Made by a program: the position numbers and the translations under genes. From Campylobacteraceae bacterium (GTDB lineage Bacteria > Campylobacterota > Campylobacteria > Campylobacterales > Campylobacteraceae), in NCBI GenBank assembly GCA_031263195.1, contig JAISGD010000019.1, forward strand, positions 1 through 64,000: a stretch of 64,000 bases of DNA, in the 5' to 3' direction. This document shows positions 1 through 9,214 of the stretch, piece by piece (position 1 is the first letter of the stretch; each line of letters opens with the position of its first letter). The notes below the pieces were generated by a model. That model was not told the DNA's origin. It saw nothing but the letters and a program-made list of their open reading frames with translations, and ran no database searches.

Positions 1-591
1 TGCCGGCTTCGTAAAAAGTTATTTAATATTTTTAGTTTTTCTATTCTTTATTCTTGAATTTTCATTATATCTTTTTTGTTCAATTCTCTTGCTCTTCTTT
101 GGAAGTTTTGTTTTTTATCTGGAACAATCTTTATCTATTCAAAAACTTTGATATTGGGTTTGTTGTATATTTTAACAGTTTAATATCTATATCTTTAGGA
201 TTTAAATCATCATCCTTTTATCTCGATGTGTTTTTAATTTGATTTGAAGCGATAAATTAAATTTTATCCTCGTGCATACATTAATAGACTTCATAGCTTT
301 TCCTATTCTTCATTCCAAATCATCTTTTGAAACTCTATCCACGTTAAAGATGTCCTAAATTCTTTGATTTAAGAAGTTGCTTATGTATCTGCTGATGAAG
401 AGCAACTATGTTTAGTAATAATGTGTTTTAGTAATAAAAAATGCCTTGAGACCAATAGAACAATTGATTTGGATGAAATAAATTGTATATCCAATTGTCC
501 AATCCCGTAATTACTCTTGTGTAAGAGCAGATGAAATATTAGATTCGGGAATTATTGGCCGAAGTATGTACGCTTTACTGTATTTAAATTA
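1..591. other. Non-coding or decayed left edge
   Basis: No convincing gene is visible. A plus-strand open stretch from about 372 to 508 reads for roughly 45 codons without a start codon and ends at a stop; it is cysteine-containing and resembles no family I recognise, so it may be the tail of a decayed gene. The short open frame at 54-242 is a low-complexity Phe/Leu/Ser translation typical of AT-rich non-coding DNA. The downstream Sel1-repeat gene ends at 592 on the other strand. Confidence 0.4.
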
Positions 592-1845
592 TTATGGATA
601 TTTTTCCAATGATTTCAGATTTTCGCAACTTCGCTCATATCCCATGCCGCATGCTTTTTTATAATATATTACAGCTTTTTCAGTATTTTTAACTTCGCTC
701 CTTTGGCTGTAAATATCTCCCAAACTATTACATTCATCTTTACTGTTTTTATCGCATGCTTTTTGTAAATAATATATCGCTTTATTTATATCTTTTGGTA
801 CAAAGTTGCTTATAAGAGGGTCTGGAGACATTAGCACGCTTCGATCTGCCATATCAAATGAAACATTGTAAGAGTGTTCGCTGTAAAGATACAAATCGGC
901 TGCAGTCGAACAAAACGATATTTTACCTTCATCGCAATTTTTAGCAGCATATTTTAGTTTATTTACATCGTCACTTATCCAGTGATAATAATTTACAATA
1001 CGCGAACAAGCCTCTTTATCATTTAATTCATCACATGATTTTTTGTAAAATTTCGCTGCTGTCGCATAATCATAATCGATAGCAGTACCGGGAGATGCAT
1101 ATATATTAGCAAGCCTATTGCATGAATACGCATCGTTTAATGAGCATAATTTTCTAAGTTTTAGTATATCTTGTACATAATTGTTTAAACTTTCCAATGC
1201 TTTGCAAGACGCTTCAACCTCTCCTTTGTCGCAGGCTAATTTGTAATATCTTAGGGCGTATACCAAACGAGTTTTATATTTGATATATTCATTTTTATGA
1301 TAAAGTTTGCCGAGATTATAGCAAGCTTCATAATTATTTTTTTCGCATAATTCCGTAAATATATAAAATGCTTTTGCGATACCATTCTCATAATCATATT
1401 TATTTGAGACATACATTGAGGCAATCTCAAAACAACCTTCCATATTACCGTTTTCACATGATTTTTTAAAGTAGGCTATTGTTTCATTGGAACTTTTGTT
1501 ATCGTTTTTACTCATTTGTCCGATAGTAAAACAGGCTTTTGTATTGTTGTAATTGCAAGCTTTTTGTATATATGTCAAATCATTTGCGTTGTTTGCATCT
1601 ATATACAAATCGCCGAGATATCGGCAGCTTTGCAAGTGGTTGGCATCACACCCTTTTTTTAAGTAAGTGACAGCCTGAGGTTGGTTTTCATATAAACTTG
1701 CAAGAGCGTAACAACTCATGGTGTCACTGCCGTCACATCTTTTGAGTAGAGTATTTTCAGCAGAGTAGTATAATTTTGAGATGCAAATAATCACGGCTGC
1801 TAATGTACAAAAAAGCAGTAATTCGATAAGTAATCTTTTTTTCAT
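592..1845 (-). CDS. Membrane-anchored Sel1-repeat protein (copy A)
   Basis: A 417-residue protein built almost wholly of Sel1-like/TPR-like helical repeats of about 36 residues, with recurring A-C-D and S-C/A-C positions (for example KKACGMGYERSCENL near the C terminus). Residues 7-27 form one hydrophobic segment, so it is probably anchored in the inner membrane with the repeats in the periplasm, or secreted. The paired cysteines recall the Helicobacter cysteine-rich proteins (Hcp), where each repeat carries a disulfide. It lies 8 bp downstream of a paralogue (1854-3209), and a GGAG ribosome site precedes the ATG, so the two are likely co-transcribed. Sel1 repeats act as protein-interaction scaffolds; no substrate can be read from the sequence. 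Confidence 0.85.
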   Translation of the reverse strand: MKKRLLIELLLFCTLAAVIICISKLYYSAENTLLKRCDGSDTMSCYALASLYENQPQAVTYLKKGCDANHLQSCRYLGDLYIDANNANDLTYIQKACNYNNTKACFTIGQMSKNDNKSSNETIAYFKKSCENGNMEGCFEIASMYVSNKYDYENGIAKAFYIFTELCEKNNYEACYNLGKLYHKNEYIKYKTRLVYALRYYKLACDKGEVEASCKALESLNNYVQDILKLRKLCSLNDAYSCNRLANIYASPGTAIDYDYATAAKFYKKSCDELNDKEACSRIVNYYHWISDDVNKLKYAAKNCDEGKISFCSTAADLYLYSEHSYNVSFDMADRSVLMSPDPLISNFVPKDINKAIYYLQKACDKNSKDECNSLGDIYSQRSEVKNTEKAVIYYKKACGMGYERSCENLKSLEKYP

Positions 1846-1853
1846 GTAAACTC

Positions 1854-3209
1854 CTATTTATTATTTAACTTTTTCTCAAGTCGTTCATACTGCCGGCATG
1901 GATTAGTACTGTCCAAATCACATCCTTTTTTGGCATAAAGTAGGGCATTTTGCATATCATTCATATCCTCATAAGTATAACTTAAATAAAAACAGCCATG
2001 TTTGTCGTTTTTATCACATGAGATTTTAAGATATTTTTCCGCCAATTTTAAGTCGCGCACCTCTTTCTCTCTATAATATGTCAATCCTGTTTTATAATAC
2101 CCGTCATCTATCCCGTTTTCGTAAGCTTTTTTGTAATAATACAGAGCTTTTTGCATATCTTTTGGCAATATATCCGGATTTTGCAGATAAACCAATCTAT
2201 AATTTAAATCATGTTCATATACATGCAAATACAATCTGCCGGCGTTTATGCAAAGATCATACGCTCCTTTGTCGCACGCTTTTAAAGCCGATTTCATTTT
2301 ATTGACAAGGTCATATTGGTTGTAAGCATAATGAGCCTCTTTGCAAGCTTTTATGTCGTCATATTCATCGCACGCTTTTGAATAATATTGAATTGCTTTG
2401 GTTAAATTTTTTTGAATAGTTCTTCCTCTTCTGTAAGTATATGCAGCTTTATTGCAATGTTCAGCCGAGCCGTTATCACATAATTTTTGATTTTCTTCAA
2501 GTTGTTTCAACTCTTGTTTGTGCATATCTATGGTATAGCATCCGTATATGTAACCGCCTTCGCAGGATTTCGTAAAATAACTCATTGGATCTGCCACATC
2601 GACCACTCCTTCCATATCATAGTTGTTAGCGTTATCATAATATGCCCAACCAGCTCTGTAACAAGCTGCATAATCGTTTTTGTTGCATAATTCATCAAAC
2701 ATTGATAATGCTTTTTTGTAGTTTCTTATATCAACAGGCGCATCATGTTGTGCGTGTATTAAAGCTACATGATAACAGCTGTCTTTATAATCTTTTGCAC
2801 ACAGATCTTTAAAATATGAGAATGATTTGGACAGGTTTTTCATTGTTTCGTTCATATATAAAAGTCCTATCGCATAACACGAGTCCGGCAACTTATAATT
2901 GCACGCCAAATCATAATATTTTATGCTGTCATTCAAATTGTCTGCTATGTCGCCTAAATATTTACAACTTTGTACATATTTATTATCGCAAGCTTTTTGT
3001 ATATATTTTAATGCTTTGAGAGTATCTTTTTTGACTTCATTAATTCCGTTATGGTATGCAAATCCTAAGTCATAACAGCTTGTCATATTACCGTTGTTAC
3101 ATTCTCTTTTATGAGTATTTTCAAAACCAAAATAGAAAAAATTCAGATACGCAATCAATATAGTTACAGTTAGAGTTGCTATCCAAAATATTCGTCTTTT
3201 TTTGCTCAT
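1854..3209 (-). CDS. Membrane-anchored Sel1-repeat protein (copy B)
   Basis: A 451-residue paralogue of the next gene downstream, with an N-terminal hydrophobic segment (about residues 6-25) followed by some ten Sel1-like repeats with the Y-x-K-A-C-D and S-C-Y/A-C-Y pattern typical of cysteine-rich Hcp-like proteins. It is the first gene of the two-gene unit. A plausible -10 (TATAAT, minus strand, 3230-3235) lies about 20 bp upstream of the start. The tandem arrangement suggests recent local duplication followed by divergence; repeat number differs between copies. Binding partner unknown. An enzymatic role (beta-lactamase was once proposed for Hcp proteins) cannot be supported here. Confidence 0.85.
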   Translation of the reverse strand: MSKKRRIFWIATLTVTILIAYLNFFYFGFENTHKRECNNGNMTSCYDLGFAYHNGINEVKKDTLKALKYIQKACDNKYVQSCKYLGDIADNLNDSIKYYDLACNYKLPDSCYAIGLLYMNETMKNLSKSFSYFKDLCAKDYKDSCYHVALIHAQHDAPVDIRNYKKALSMFDELCNKNDYAACYRAGWAYYDNANNYDMEGVVDVADPMSYFTKSCEGGYIYGCYTIDMHKQELKQLEENQKLCDNGSAEHCNKAAYTYRRGRTIQKNLTKAIQYYSKACDEYDDIKACKEAHYAYNQYDLVNKMKSALKACDKGAYDLCINAGRLYLHVYEHDLNYRLVYLQNPDILPKDMQKALYYYKKAYENGIDDGYYKTGLTYYREKEVRDLKLAEKYLKISCDKNDKHGCFYLSYTYEDMNDMQNALLYAKKGCDLDSTNPCRQYERLEKKLNNK

Positions 3210-3229
3210 GTTTACCCTTTAAAATAATC

Positions 3230-3235
3230 ATTATA
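3230..3235 (-). promoter_or_regulatory. Possible -10 element of the Sel1-repeat pair
   Basis: TATAAT on the minus strand, about 20 bp before the start codon at 3209. No good -35 hexamer is present at 17 bp. Weak -35 boxes are usual for sigma-70 promoters in Campylobacter, so this remains a plausible but unproved promoter. Confidence 0.4.
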
Positions 3236-3446
3236 TTTTACCATAAAAGCAGTTATGACAAAGACGATGTGCTTATTAACAAAATAAATTTCTTTTTGAA
3301 CAGAAGATTTTGTTTTTAAATATAAAAAACGAAACCTTTTTTGCATAATCTATAATTTTAAAAATAATTTTGATAAAATCTATTTGTTGTGCGCATTAAA
3401 CTATTTTAATAAAAATACCAAGCTCTTTTACTCATAAAAGATAAAA

Positions 3447-3572
3447 TATGGAAAGTATAAAAACAGAGGAGTATTGCAGCAGGCATTAAAACGGATATGA
3501 AAATATTGTTTATAAAGACCAAAAATATAGATATCAAGACAGTTGTGAGATAAATATAGCAAGAGTGATACT
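3447..3572 (+). pseudogene. Decayed fragment of a family-3 solute-binding protein gene
   Basis: About 125 bp here align, with small gaps, to codons 30-75 of the intact binding-protein gene at 5219-6001. Read in pieces, it gives RSIAAGIKTDM against RGVLVAGVKTDM, then YKDQK and CEINIARVI against YKDPK and FEIDIARAI. Frame changes between the pieces and the absence of the rest of the gene show it is a relic. It is on the same strand as the intact copy and about 1.8 kb away, with the CsgG-like gene in between, which suggests an old tandem duplication with loss of one copy. Confidence 0.75.
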
Positions 3573-3687
3573 TAGAGCGGGATAATTTTATATCACAAGA
3601 CTTAATTAATTTTATATAATAGCATCAAGTATAGTTGTGCTTAATATATAAATTAATTATTAAGCTCATAATATTTTACTCATTTTA

Positions 3688-3716
3688 TTGACATTCAATG
3701 AAAGTTATATTACAAT
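3688..3716 (+). promoter_or_regulatory. Sigma-70 promoter of the CsgG-like gene
   Basis: TTGACA at 3688-3693, a 17-bp spacer and TACAAT at 3711-3716 form a near-consensus housekeeping promoter. Transcription would begin near 3723, giving a leader of about 100 nt before the ATG at 3826. Confidence 0.7.
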
Positions 3717-3825
3717 ACTAAATTCAAATTTTTAATATTAGAAGAGATAAATTTTTATAGAAGATGAGCAGATTTTTTTAGTTTGGTGTATTCTTGCATT
3801 AATAAATTTTTTTTGAGGAGTCAAT

Positions 3826-4653
3826 ATGTTGAAGCTTTTTATTAAAAGCTGCGTTTTTGGTATTGTCATCATTGGGTTGACGGGTTGTATCGGCGGTATG
3901 CAGTTGGGCGCATCTAGTGCGAAAACAACAGCAACAGGAAGTGCTTCCGGTTCAAACGCTGAAAATGCTGAGAGTGGTCTTGATAGATGCACAGAGTCTT
4001 TAGGTACATTGGCGATATATGAAGATACAAATGCCGATTGGTATAGAATATTGCGTTATGATTATAAATTAAGACCCGTCACTCCGGTACTTCGCTTATT
4101 AGCACAACAATCAAACTGCTTTGTTGTCGTTGAGCGCGGACGCGCTATGGACAATATGGCGCAAGAACGCGCATTGGCTCAATCAGGCGAGTTACGTTCA
4201 ACATCCAGTATGGGTAAAGGACAAATGGTTGCAGCGGACTTTACACTTACACCGGAAATATTGTTTAGCGCACAAACTAAAGGTAGTAAAGCTGGTGCCG
4301 GTGGAGGCATATCAGGCTTGATAGGAGGAATATTCGGTGAATCCAAAACTACAGAATCGTCTGCTATATTGACACTGATAGAAAATAGATCAGGTGTGCA
4401 GGTAGTTGCAGCTGAGGGAAGTGCAAAAAATGTGGATTATAGCGGAGTTGTAGGTTTGCTTGGCGGCGGTTCGAGCGGCGCAGGCGGCGCAGGTATAGGC
4501 GGCTATACGAATACTCCTGAGGGTCAAGTTATAGTGGCATCAATGACCGATGCTTTCAATAACTTAGTTCGTGCTGCAAAAAATTATAAAATGCAAACCG
4601 TAAAAGGCGGACTTGGAGCCGGTAAGGGCGGATTGCAAATTCAAAAAGACTAA
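3826..4653 (+). CDS. CsgG/HfaB-family outer-membrane lipoprotein
   Basis: A 275-residue lipoprotein: the signal peptide ends in the lipobox L-T-G-C (Cys21). The body has the features of the CsgG family: a strand with FVVVERGRAMDNM near residues 98-110, then LAQSGELR, then AADFTLTPEI, and late glycine-rich segments (GGGISGLIGGIFG, GLLGGGSSGAGG) that would match the membrane-spanning part. CsgG forms the outer-membrane pore that exports curli subunits in E. coli; HfaB anchors holdfast in Caulobacter. None of csgA, B, E or F is next to it, so the secreted substrate is unknown and a periplasmic lipoprotein role (as for LpoB-like relatives) is possible. A GAGGAG ribosome site lies about 8 bp before the ATG, and a strong hairpin follows the stop. 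Confidence 0.75.
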   Translation: MLKLFIKSCVFGIVIIGLTGCIGGMQLGASSAKTTATGSASGSNAENAESGLDRCTESLGTLAIYEDTNADWYRILRYDYKLRPVTPVLRLLAQQSNCFVVVERGRAMDNMAQERALAQSGELRSTSSMGKGQMVAADFTLTPEILFSAQTKGSKAGAGGGISGLIGGIFGESKTTESSAILTLIENRSGVQVVAAEGSAKNVDYSGVVGLLGGGSSGAGGAGIGGYTNTPEGQVIVASMTDAFNNLVRAAKNYKMQTVKGGLGAGKGGLQIQKD

Positions 4654-4657
4654 CACT

Positions 4658-4689
4658 AATAAACTCTCCTTTAAATAGGAGAGTTTATT
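4658..4689 (+). terminator. Hairpin terminator after the CsgG-like gene
   Basis: A perfect 13-bp inverted repeat (4658-4670 with 4677-4689) around a 6-nt loop, starting 4 bp after the stop codon. There is no long T tract afterwards on the plus strand, so termination strength is uncertain, but position and stem quality fit a terminator. Confidence 0.7.
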
Positions 4690-5218
4690 CCTAAACACAA
4701 AAAAACGCAAATCTTTTTTTACATATAATCTTATAGCTTTAAATTGAATAATGCTGTTCTTTTAGATATGTTTTAATATAAATATTAAACTTTAGCAAGA
4801 TTAAAGTCCGCTTCTTTTAGAATATTTTATACAAAAAATGTTAAGTTTCACACCCTTTTATTTGTAAAATGAAATATTTTCATCAATATAAAAAGTTTGT
4901 TTTTAGTGCTTTATTTCAAAGCAAATTACTCTACATCAATATAGTAAATCACACAACTTATCAAGACATCTGGAAGTAAAGGACTTATTCTTAAAGTGCG
5001 TATATGGAGCGTTAATCAAATGGGACTAAAAATAAGATTGATATGGTAATTTTGTAAATAAAAGAGAATATAATACATTATATTAGAATAGTTTTTGTTT
5101 TTATAGTGTAATCATAAAAATTATAACGGCTTTAACTTATGCTTATTGCTCGTTATTTTTTCTAACATATTTTTTATACTATTTATGTTACACTTTAAGG
5201 AGTTTTAAGGAGTTGCAT
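4690..5218. other. Intergenic region upstream of the binding protein
   Basis: About 530 bp of AT-rich DNA with stop codons in all frames and no recognisable gene. It ends in the promoter zone of the next gene: TATACT at 5175-5180, then a doubled AAGGAG (5197-5202 and 5207-5212). Nothing else identifiable. Confidence 0.5.
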
Positions 5219-6001
5219 ATGAAAAAAATTACTTTTTTGATTTGCACGGTAATATTTATGGGTATGGGTTTAAATTTGGTATATGCTGATAGCGCTCAAG
5301 ATATATATAAAATAAAAAATAGAGGCGTGCTTGTAGCTGGTGTCAAAACAGATATGGAAAAATTTGGTTACAAAGACCCAAAAACAGATAACATAGACGG
5401 TTTTGAGATAGATATAGCAAGAGCGATAGCGAAAAAGATTTTTGGCGATGCTAATAAGCTTGAGTTGATTCCGGTTACAACGCAATCAAGAGAGTATCTG
5501 CTCTATAGCGGCAAATTGGATATTATTGCCGCTACTTTTACTATAACAACGCAAAGAGAACAGTTTTATAATTTTTCACCGCCATATTATACGGATGGTT
5601 TGGCTTTGATGGTAAGAAAAGATTCGAATATCAAATCACTTAAAACATTAAACGGTAAAAGTATCGGTACGGTTTATGGTACGACATCAAGAGCTGTTTT
5701 ACGCGAAGTTGCCGAGCAAAGCAGTATGAAGTTTAAGTTTTTCAGTTTCGGTGCATACTCTGAGATAAAATCAGCGCTTGCTTCGTCGGCAGTAGACTGT
5801 TTTGTGGCCGATAAGTCTATACTTTCTCAATATATTGATGATAGTATGATGATTTTGGATGATACGCTCTCTGCTGAAAATTATGGTATAGCTTCTTTAA
5901 AGGGCGATACACAACTTGGGGAGGTTGTGAATGAAGTCATAAATGAGCTCAAAAGCTCAGGTGAACTTTCTAAACTTGCCAAAAAATGGAATTTGGAGTA
6001 G
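5219..6001 (+). CDS. Periplasmic amino-acid-type binding protein (SBP family 3)
   Basis: A 260-residue precursor with a signal peptide (cleavage expected after VYA, about residue 23) and the family-3 extracellular solute-binding fold: RGVLVAGVKTDM, DGFEIDIARAIAKK, LDIIAATFTITTQRE and the hinge-region segment LNGKSIGTVYGTTS. These are the ligand-binding positions of the glutamine/aspartate/cystine receptors, such as Campylobacter PEB1 and CjaA. It would capture a polar amino acid for an ABC importer, but no permease or ATPase gene is adjacent, so it is an orphan here. The ATG at 5219 is chosen over the TTG at 5213 because AAGGAG at 5207-5212 is 6 bp before it and abuts the TTG. It ends 4 bp from a convergent gene. 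Confidence 0.9.
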   Translation: MKKITFLICTVIFMGMGLNLVYADSAQDIYKIKNRGVLVAGVKTDMEKFGYKDPKTDNIDGFEIDIARAIAKKIFGDANKLELIPVTTQSREYLLYSGKLDIIAATFTITTQREQFYNFSPPYYTDGLALMVRKDSNIKSLKTLNGKSIGTVYGTTSRAVLREVAEQSSMKFKFFSFGAYSEIKSALASSAVDCFVADKSILSQYIDDSMMILDDTLSAENYGIASLKGDTQLGEVVNEVINELKSSGELSKLAKKWNLE

Positions 6002-6005
6002 ATTT

Positions 6006-7256
6006 TCACATTTCCATCAAGGCTGATAAAAGCTTGTCTATCTCTTCTTTTGTGTGTGTGAAATGCAGAGTTATCCTTACCCAACCAGGTTTTTTACCAA
6101 AATCATCATCATCTTTGAGCCTCAACAAGTCATGTCCGTACGGACCTGCACAATTACAGCCTGCGCGTACCTGAATATTGTATTTGTTGCTTAAAATTTT
6201 TGCTGCGTCATATGGGTTCATATTCTGTATATTGAGAGAAAAAATTGGCAGCTTCTCTTGCATATGATTGCAATAAAGATTTACGTGTGCCATTTTTTTG
6301 ATATTGGAACCAAAATAGTATCTAAGTTCGCGCTCTTTTTGCGCAATGACATCAAGTCCTATTTGATCTCTTAGTTCATATGCCAAAGATGCTCTGATAA
6401 ATTGTAAAATTCCGGGTGTTCCGGCACTCTCTCTTATTTCAAAATTGCTGCTGTACCGCTGTGAAGTACGCGATACATACTCCACTGTGCCGCCTCCGAC
6501 AAATGTAGGTATGAGAGAGTTTTTGCACAACTCTTTTTTGATGATTAAAAGTCCTGAGCTCCCAACTCCGCCTAAAAGTTTATGAGGAGAGAGAAAAAGA
6601 GCGTCATAAAAATGAGAATCTATATTCATATGCGCACTTGCCGCCGCTCCGTCAAGCGCTACTATGCCGCCGTAATTTTTGACAAGTTTATATATCTCTT
6701 TATAATCGCTCAAAATACCCGTAACATTTGAAGCGACGCTGAAAGATGCTATTATTTCGCGTCCTTTATTAGCTTTTAGGATATTTTGGAGTACGTTCAA
6801 ATCAATATTTTCGTTTTTATCTAACGGTATTCTTATAAGTTCGCACAGAGCTTCACGAAAACTTACTTCATTTGAATGATGTTCGTATGGACCAATCAAT
6901 ACGAGCGGGAGCTTAAGAGGCATGATATTGAGTCTATTTTTAGTAGCCGGCGGTATATAAAGCCCCATTAACTCTTGAAATCGTTTAATCGCTTCTGTTG
7001 AACCATTGCCGCAAGGTATGATATAAAACTCTTCACCGACATCCAGTGTTTTGTGCAGACTGTGTCTCGCATTTTCATAATATTCAGCTGTTTTAATAGC
7101 ATTTGACGATACTTCCGAATGCGTATTTGCGTATGTTTTCAAAATCGTCAATATTTTTTCTTCTATGGGCATATATGCTTGCCCTGAAGCGGTATAATCA
7201 AAATATAAAATATTATCGGCGCGAATAATACCGGCGCGAATTTTTTGCAAAATCAT
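6006..7256 (-). CDS. Class V aminotransferase / cysteine-desulfurase-like PLP enzyme
   Basis: 416 residues with the class V aminotransferase fold. The PLP lysine is Lys226 in SPHKLLGGVGSSG, the PLP-pairing aspartate is Asp202 in LDGAAASAHM, and the ring-stacking histidine lies in YEHHSNE (about 126). Near the C terminus VRAGCNCAGPYG matches the Cys-containing loop of SufS/CsdA-type cysteine desulfurases. This suggests sulfur removal from cysteine or a related beta/gamma-elimination, but several class V enzymes (selenocysteine lyase, isopenicillin-epimerase-like proteins) share these parts. It is not next to iscU or suf genes, so the acceptor is unknown. Convergent with the binding-protein gene. 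Confidence 0.8.
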   Translation of the reverse strand: MILQKIRAGIIRADNILYFDYTASGQAYMPIEEKILTILKTYANTHSEVSSNAIKTAEYYENARHSLHKTLDVGEEFYIIPCGNGSTEAIKRFQELMGLYIPPATKNRLNIMPLKLPLVLIGPYEHHSNEVSFREALCELIRIPLDKNENIDLNVLQNILKANKGREIIASFSVASNVTGILSDYKEIYKLVKNYGGIVALDGAAASAHMNIDSHFYDALFLSPHKLLGGVGSSGLLIIKKELCKNSLIPTFVGGGTVEYVSRTSQRYSSNFEIRESAGTPGILQFIRASLAYELRDQIGLDVIAQKERELRYYFGSNIKKMAHVNLYCNHMQEKLPIFSLNIQNMNPYDAAKILSNKYNIQVRAGCNCAGPYGHDLLRLKDDDDFGKKPGWVRITLHFTHTKEEIDKLLSALMEM

Positions 7257-7328
7257 ATCCTTTTAAAAAAAGAGAATTATACTCCAAAAAAGGTTAAATT
7301 TTATGCAAAAAAGTCGCCCGTTTTTTAA

Positions 7329-9212
7329 TTATATAAAAGCGCGCGCGGCATTAATAAGCGCTAACATACTCACTCCCACATCGGCAAATACTGCTTCCCA
7401 CATCCCGCTCACTCCTGCAACACCAAGAATCATTAAAATGACTTTGACGCTGATAGCAAAGATGATATTTTGCCATGCTATATTTGTGGTTTTTTTAGCT
7501 AATTTAATGGCAGTTACAACCTTTTGCGGGTTAGAACTCATCAAAATCACATCCGCAGCTTGCGCTGTTATATCATGTCCGGATGTTGCAAACGCTATGC
7601 CAACATCAGCACGAGAGAGTGAGGGAGCATCGTTGATACCGTCTCCGACAAATATAAGTTTTTTATTTTTTGGTAAATTACTTGATAAAGTTTCTATTTT
7701 TTCTACTTTTTGAAGCGGTAAAAGTTCAGTGAATACTTCACTTATGCCAAGCTCTTTAGCTATTTTCTCACCGATATTTTTGCTATCTCCCGTTAACATA
7801 GCTATGCGTTTTATGCCGATTGTTTTGAGATTCTGTATAGTCTTAAAACTCTTATTTTTTATCTCATCCGTACTTACAATATATCCGGCGTAAATCCCGT
7901 CTATCGCCGCATATACGATACTTCCTGCATCGGAGGCTTTTTTATAAGAAACAGCGTATTTTTCCATTAGCCTCTCGCTGCCAACCAGAACCATTTTACC
8001 ATTAATTACAGCCTTCACGCCAAATCCCACAATCTCCTCGTGACTCTCAATCAACTCTTGGTTTATCTCTTTACCGTATATTTTGAGTATGGAGTGAGCT
8101 ACGGGATGACGTGAAAAATTCTCGGCATATGCGCAAAAATGCAGCAAATCATCTTTGCCAAAGCCGTTTGCAGCTTCTATTTTTGTGACTCCGAACTCTC
8201 CTTTTGTGAGAGTACCTGTTTTATCAAAAACGACAATATTTGTGTTACTTAAAGATTCAAGATAGTTACCTCCTTTGATAAGTATGCCGTGTCTTCCGGC
8301 ACTGCCCAGACCGGCAAAAAAACTAAGCGGCACAGAGAGTACCAGAGCGCATGGGCAAGAGATGACAAGAAAGATTAAAGCGCGGTATATCCATACGTCA
8401 AACTCAGCGCCCAGCAATAAAGGCGGCAGAGTTGCCAATAAAACAGCACAGGAGACGACTATAGGCGTATAAATTTTCGCAAATTTTGTGATAAATCGCT
8501 CAGTTTCAGCCTTTTTCTTACTTGCGTTTTTAGTAAATTCCATGATCTTTGAAATAGTAGAATCTTTAAATTCACTTGTTACCTCAATGTATAAAAGTCC
8601 GTTTTTATTAATAGAACCGGATAGTATCTGCGAACCTTTTGTCACCTCTTTTGGTATTGACTCGCCGCTTAAATTTGACATATCCAAAAATGATTCACCG
8701 CTTACTACAATACCATCAAGTGGCACTTTTTCACCGGCTTTGACAACTATAACGCTGCCCTTTTTGACCTCTTTCGGAGCGACTTTTATTATTTTGCTAT
8801 CCTGCTTTAAATTTGCAAAGTCCGGTTCCAAGTCTAAAAGAGCCGAAATGGATTTAACGGAGTTATTGACGGCACGCTCTTGCAACCACTCTCCTGCTTG
8901 ATAAAAGAGCATGACGGCTATACCCTCCGGATATTCACCTATAGCGAATGCACCTATAGTAGCGGCACTCATTAAAAAGTTTTCATCAAAGAGATTTTTG
9001 CGTTTTTGTATATTACTGAGCGCGCGCAGCAGTACATCAGCACCTATCAAAAGATAGCTTGTTAAAAAAAGAGTAAGTTTTAAGCTGTTTTCAATATTTG
9101 TTAATAGACAAAATGAAAATAGTAATGTGCCTACTGCTATCCTTATCTTTTTGAAATCTTTTTTTTGGTGTCCGCTGTGACATGAACAAGCGATATGTTT
9201 TGTATTTTCCAT
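7329..9212 (-). CDS. P1B-type heavy-metal-exporting ATPase (Zn/Cd/Pb class)
   Basis: 627 residues with all P1B landmarks: actuator LSGES (about 181-185), the metal-binding transmembrane CPC (SCPCAL, 286-288), phosphorylation site DKTGTLT (Asp330), the HP locus (RHP, 368-370) and the hinge GDGINDAP. The usual N-terminal heavy-metal-associated domain is missing; instead residues 9-15 form a short Cys/His cluster (CSCHSGH) that could bind metal. The CPC motif and the linked SmtB-type regulator, 2 bp upstream, point to zinc, cadmium or lead export (ZntA/CadA class) rather than copper. Expected in the inner membrane, using ATP to expel metal; expressed when the repressor releases its operator. Confidence 0.92.
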   Translation of the reverse strand: MENTKHIACSCHSGHQKKDFKKIRIAVGTLLFSFCLLTNIENSLKLTLFLTSYLLIGADVLLRALSNIQKRKNLFDENFLMSAATIGAFAIGEYPEGIAVMLFYQAGEWLQERAVNNSVKSISALLDLEPDFANLKQDSKIIKVAPKEVKKGSVIVVKAGEKVPLDGIVVSGESFLDMSNLSGESIPKEVTKGSQILSGSINKNGLLYIEVTSEFKDSTISKIMEFTKNASKKKAETERFITKFAKIYTPIVVSCAVLLATLPPLLLGAEFDVWIYRALIFLVISCPCALVLSVPLSFFAGLGSAGRHGILIKGGNYLESLSNTNIVVFDKTGTLTKGEFGVTKIEAANGFGKDDLLHFCAYAENFSRHPVAHSILKIYGKEINQELIESHEEIVGFGVKAVINGKMVLVGSERLMEKYAVSYKKASDAGSIVYAAIDGIYAGYIVSTDEIKNKSFKTIQNLKTIGIKRIAMLTGDSKNIGEKIAKELGISEVFTELLPLQKVEKIETLSSNLPKNKKLIFVGDGINDAPSLSRADVGIAFATSGHDITAQAADVILMSSNPQKVVTAIKLAKKTTNIAWQNIIFAISVKVILMILGVAGVSGMWEAVFADVGVSMLALINAARAFI

Positions 9213-9214
9213 CG

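Noticed and set aside
3738-3992. Minus-strand 84-codon frame over the start of the CsgG-like gene
   Set aside because: It is antisense to a gene with a good promoter, ribosome site and lipobox; no domain of its own.
3324-4746. Similarity between 3324-3363 and 4700-4746 as a direct repeat flanking the CsgG-like gene
   Set aside because: Only a short, gapped, A/T-rich resemblance; not distinguishable from chance by eye.
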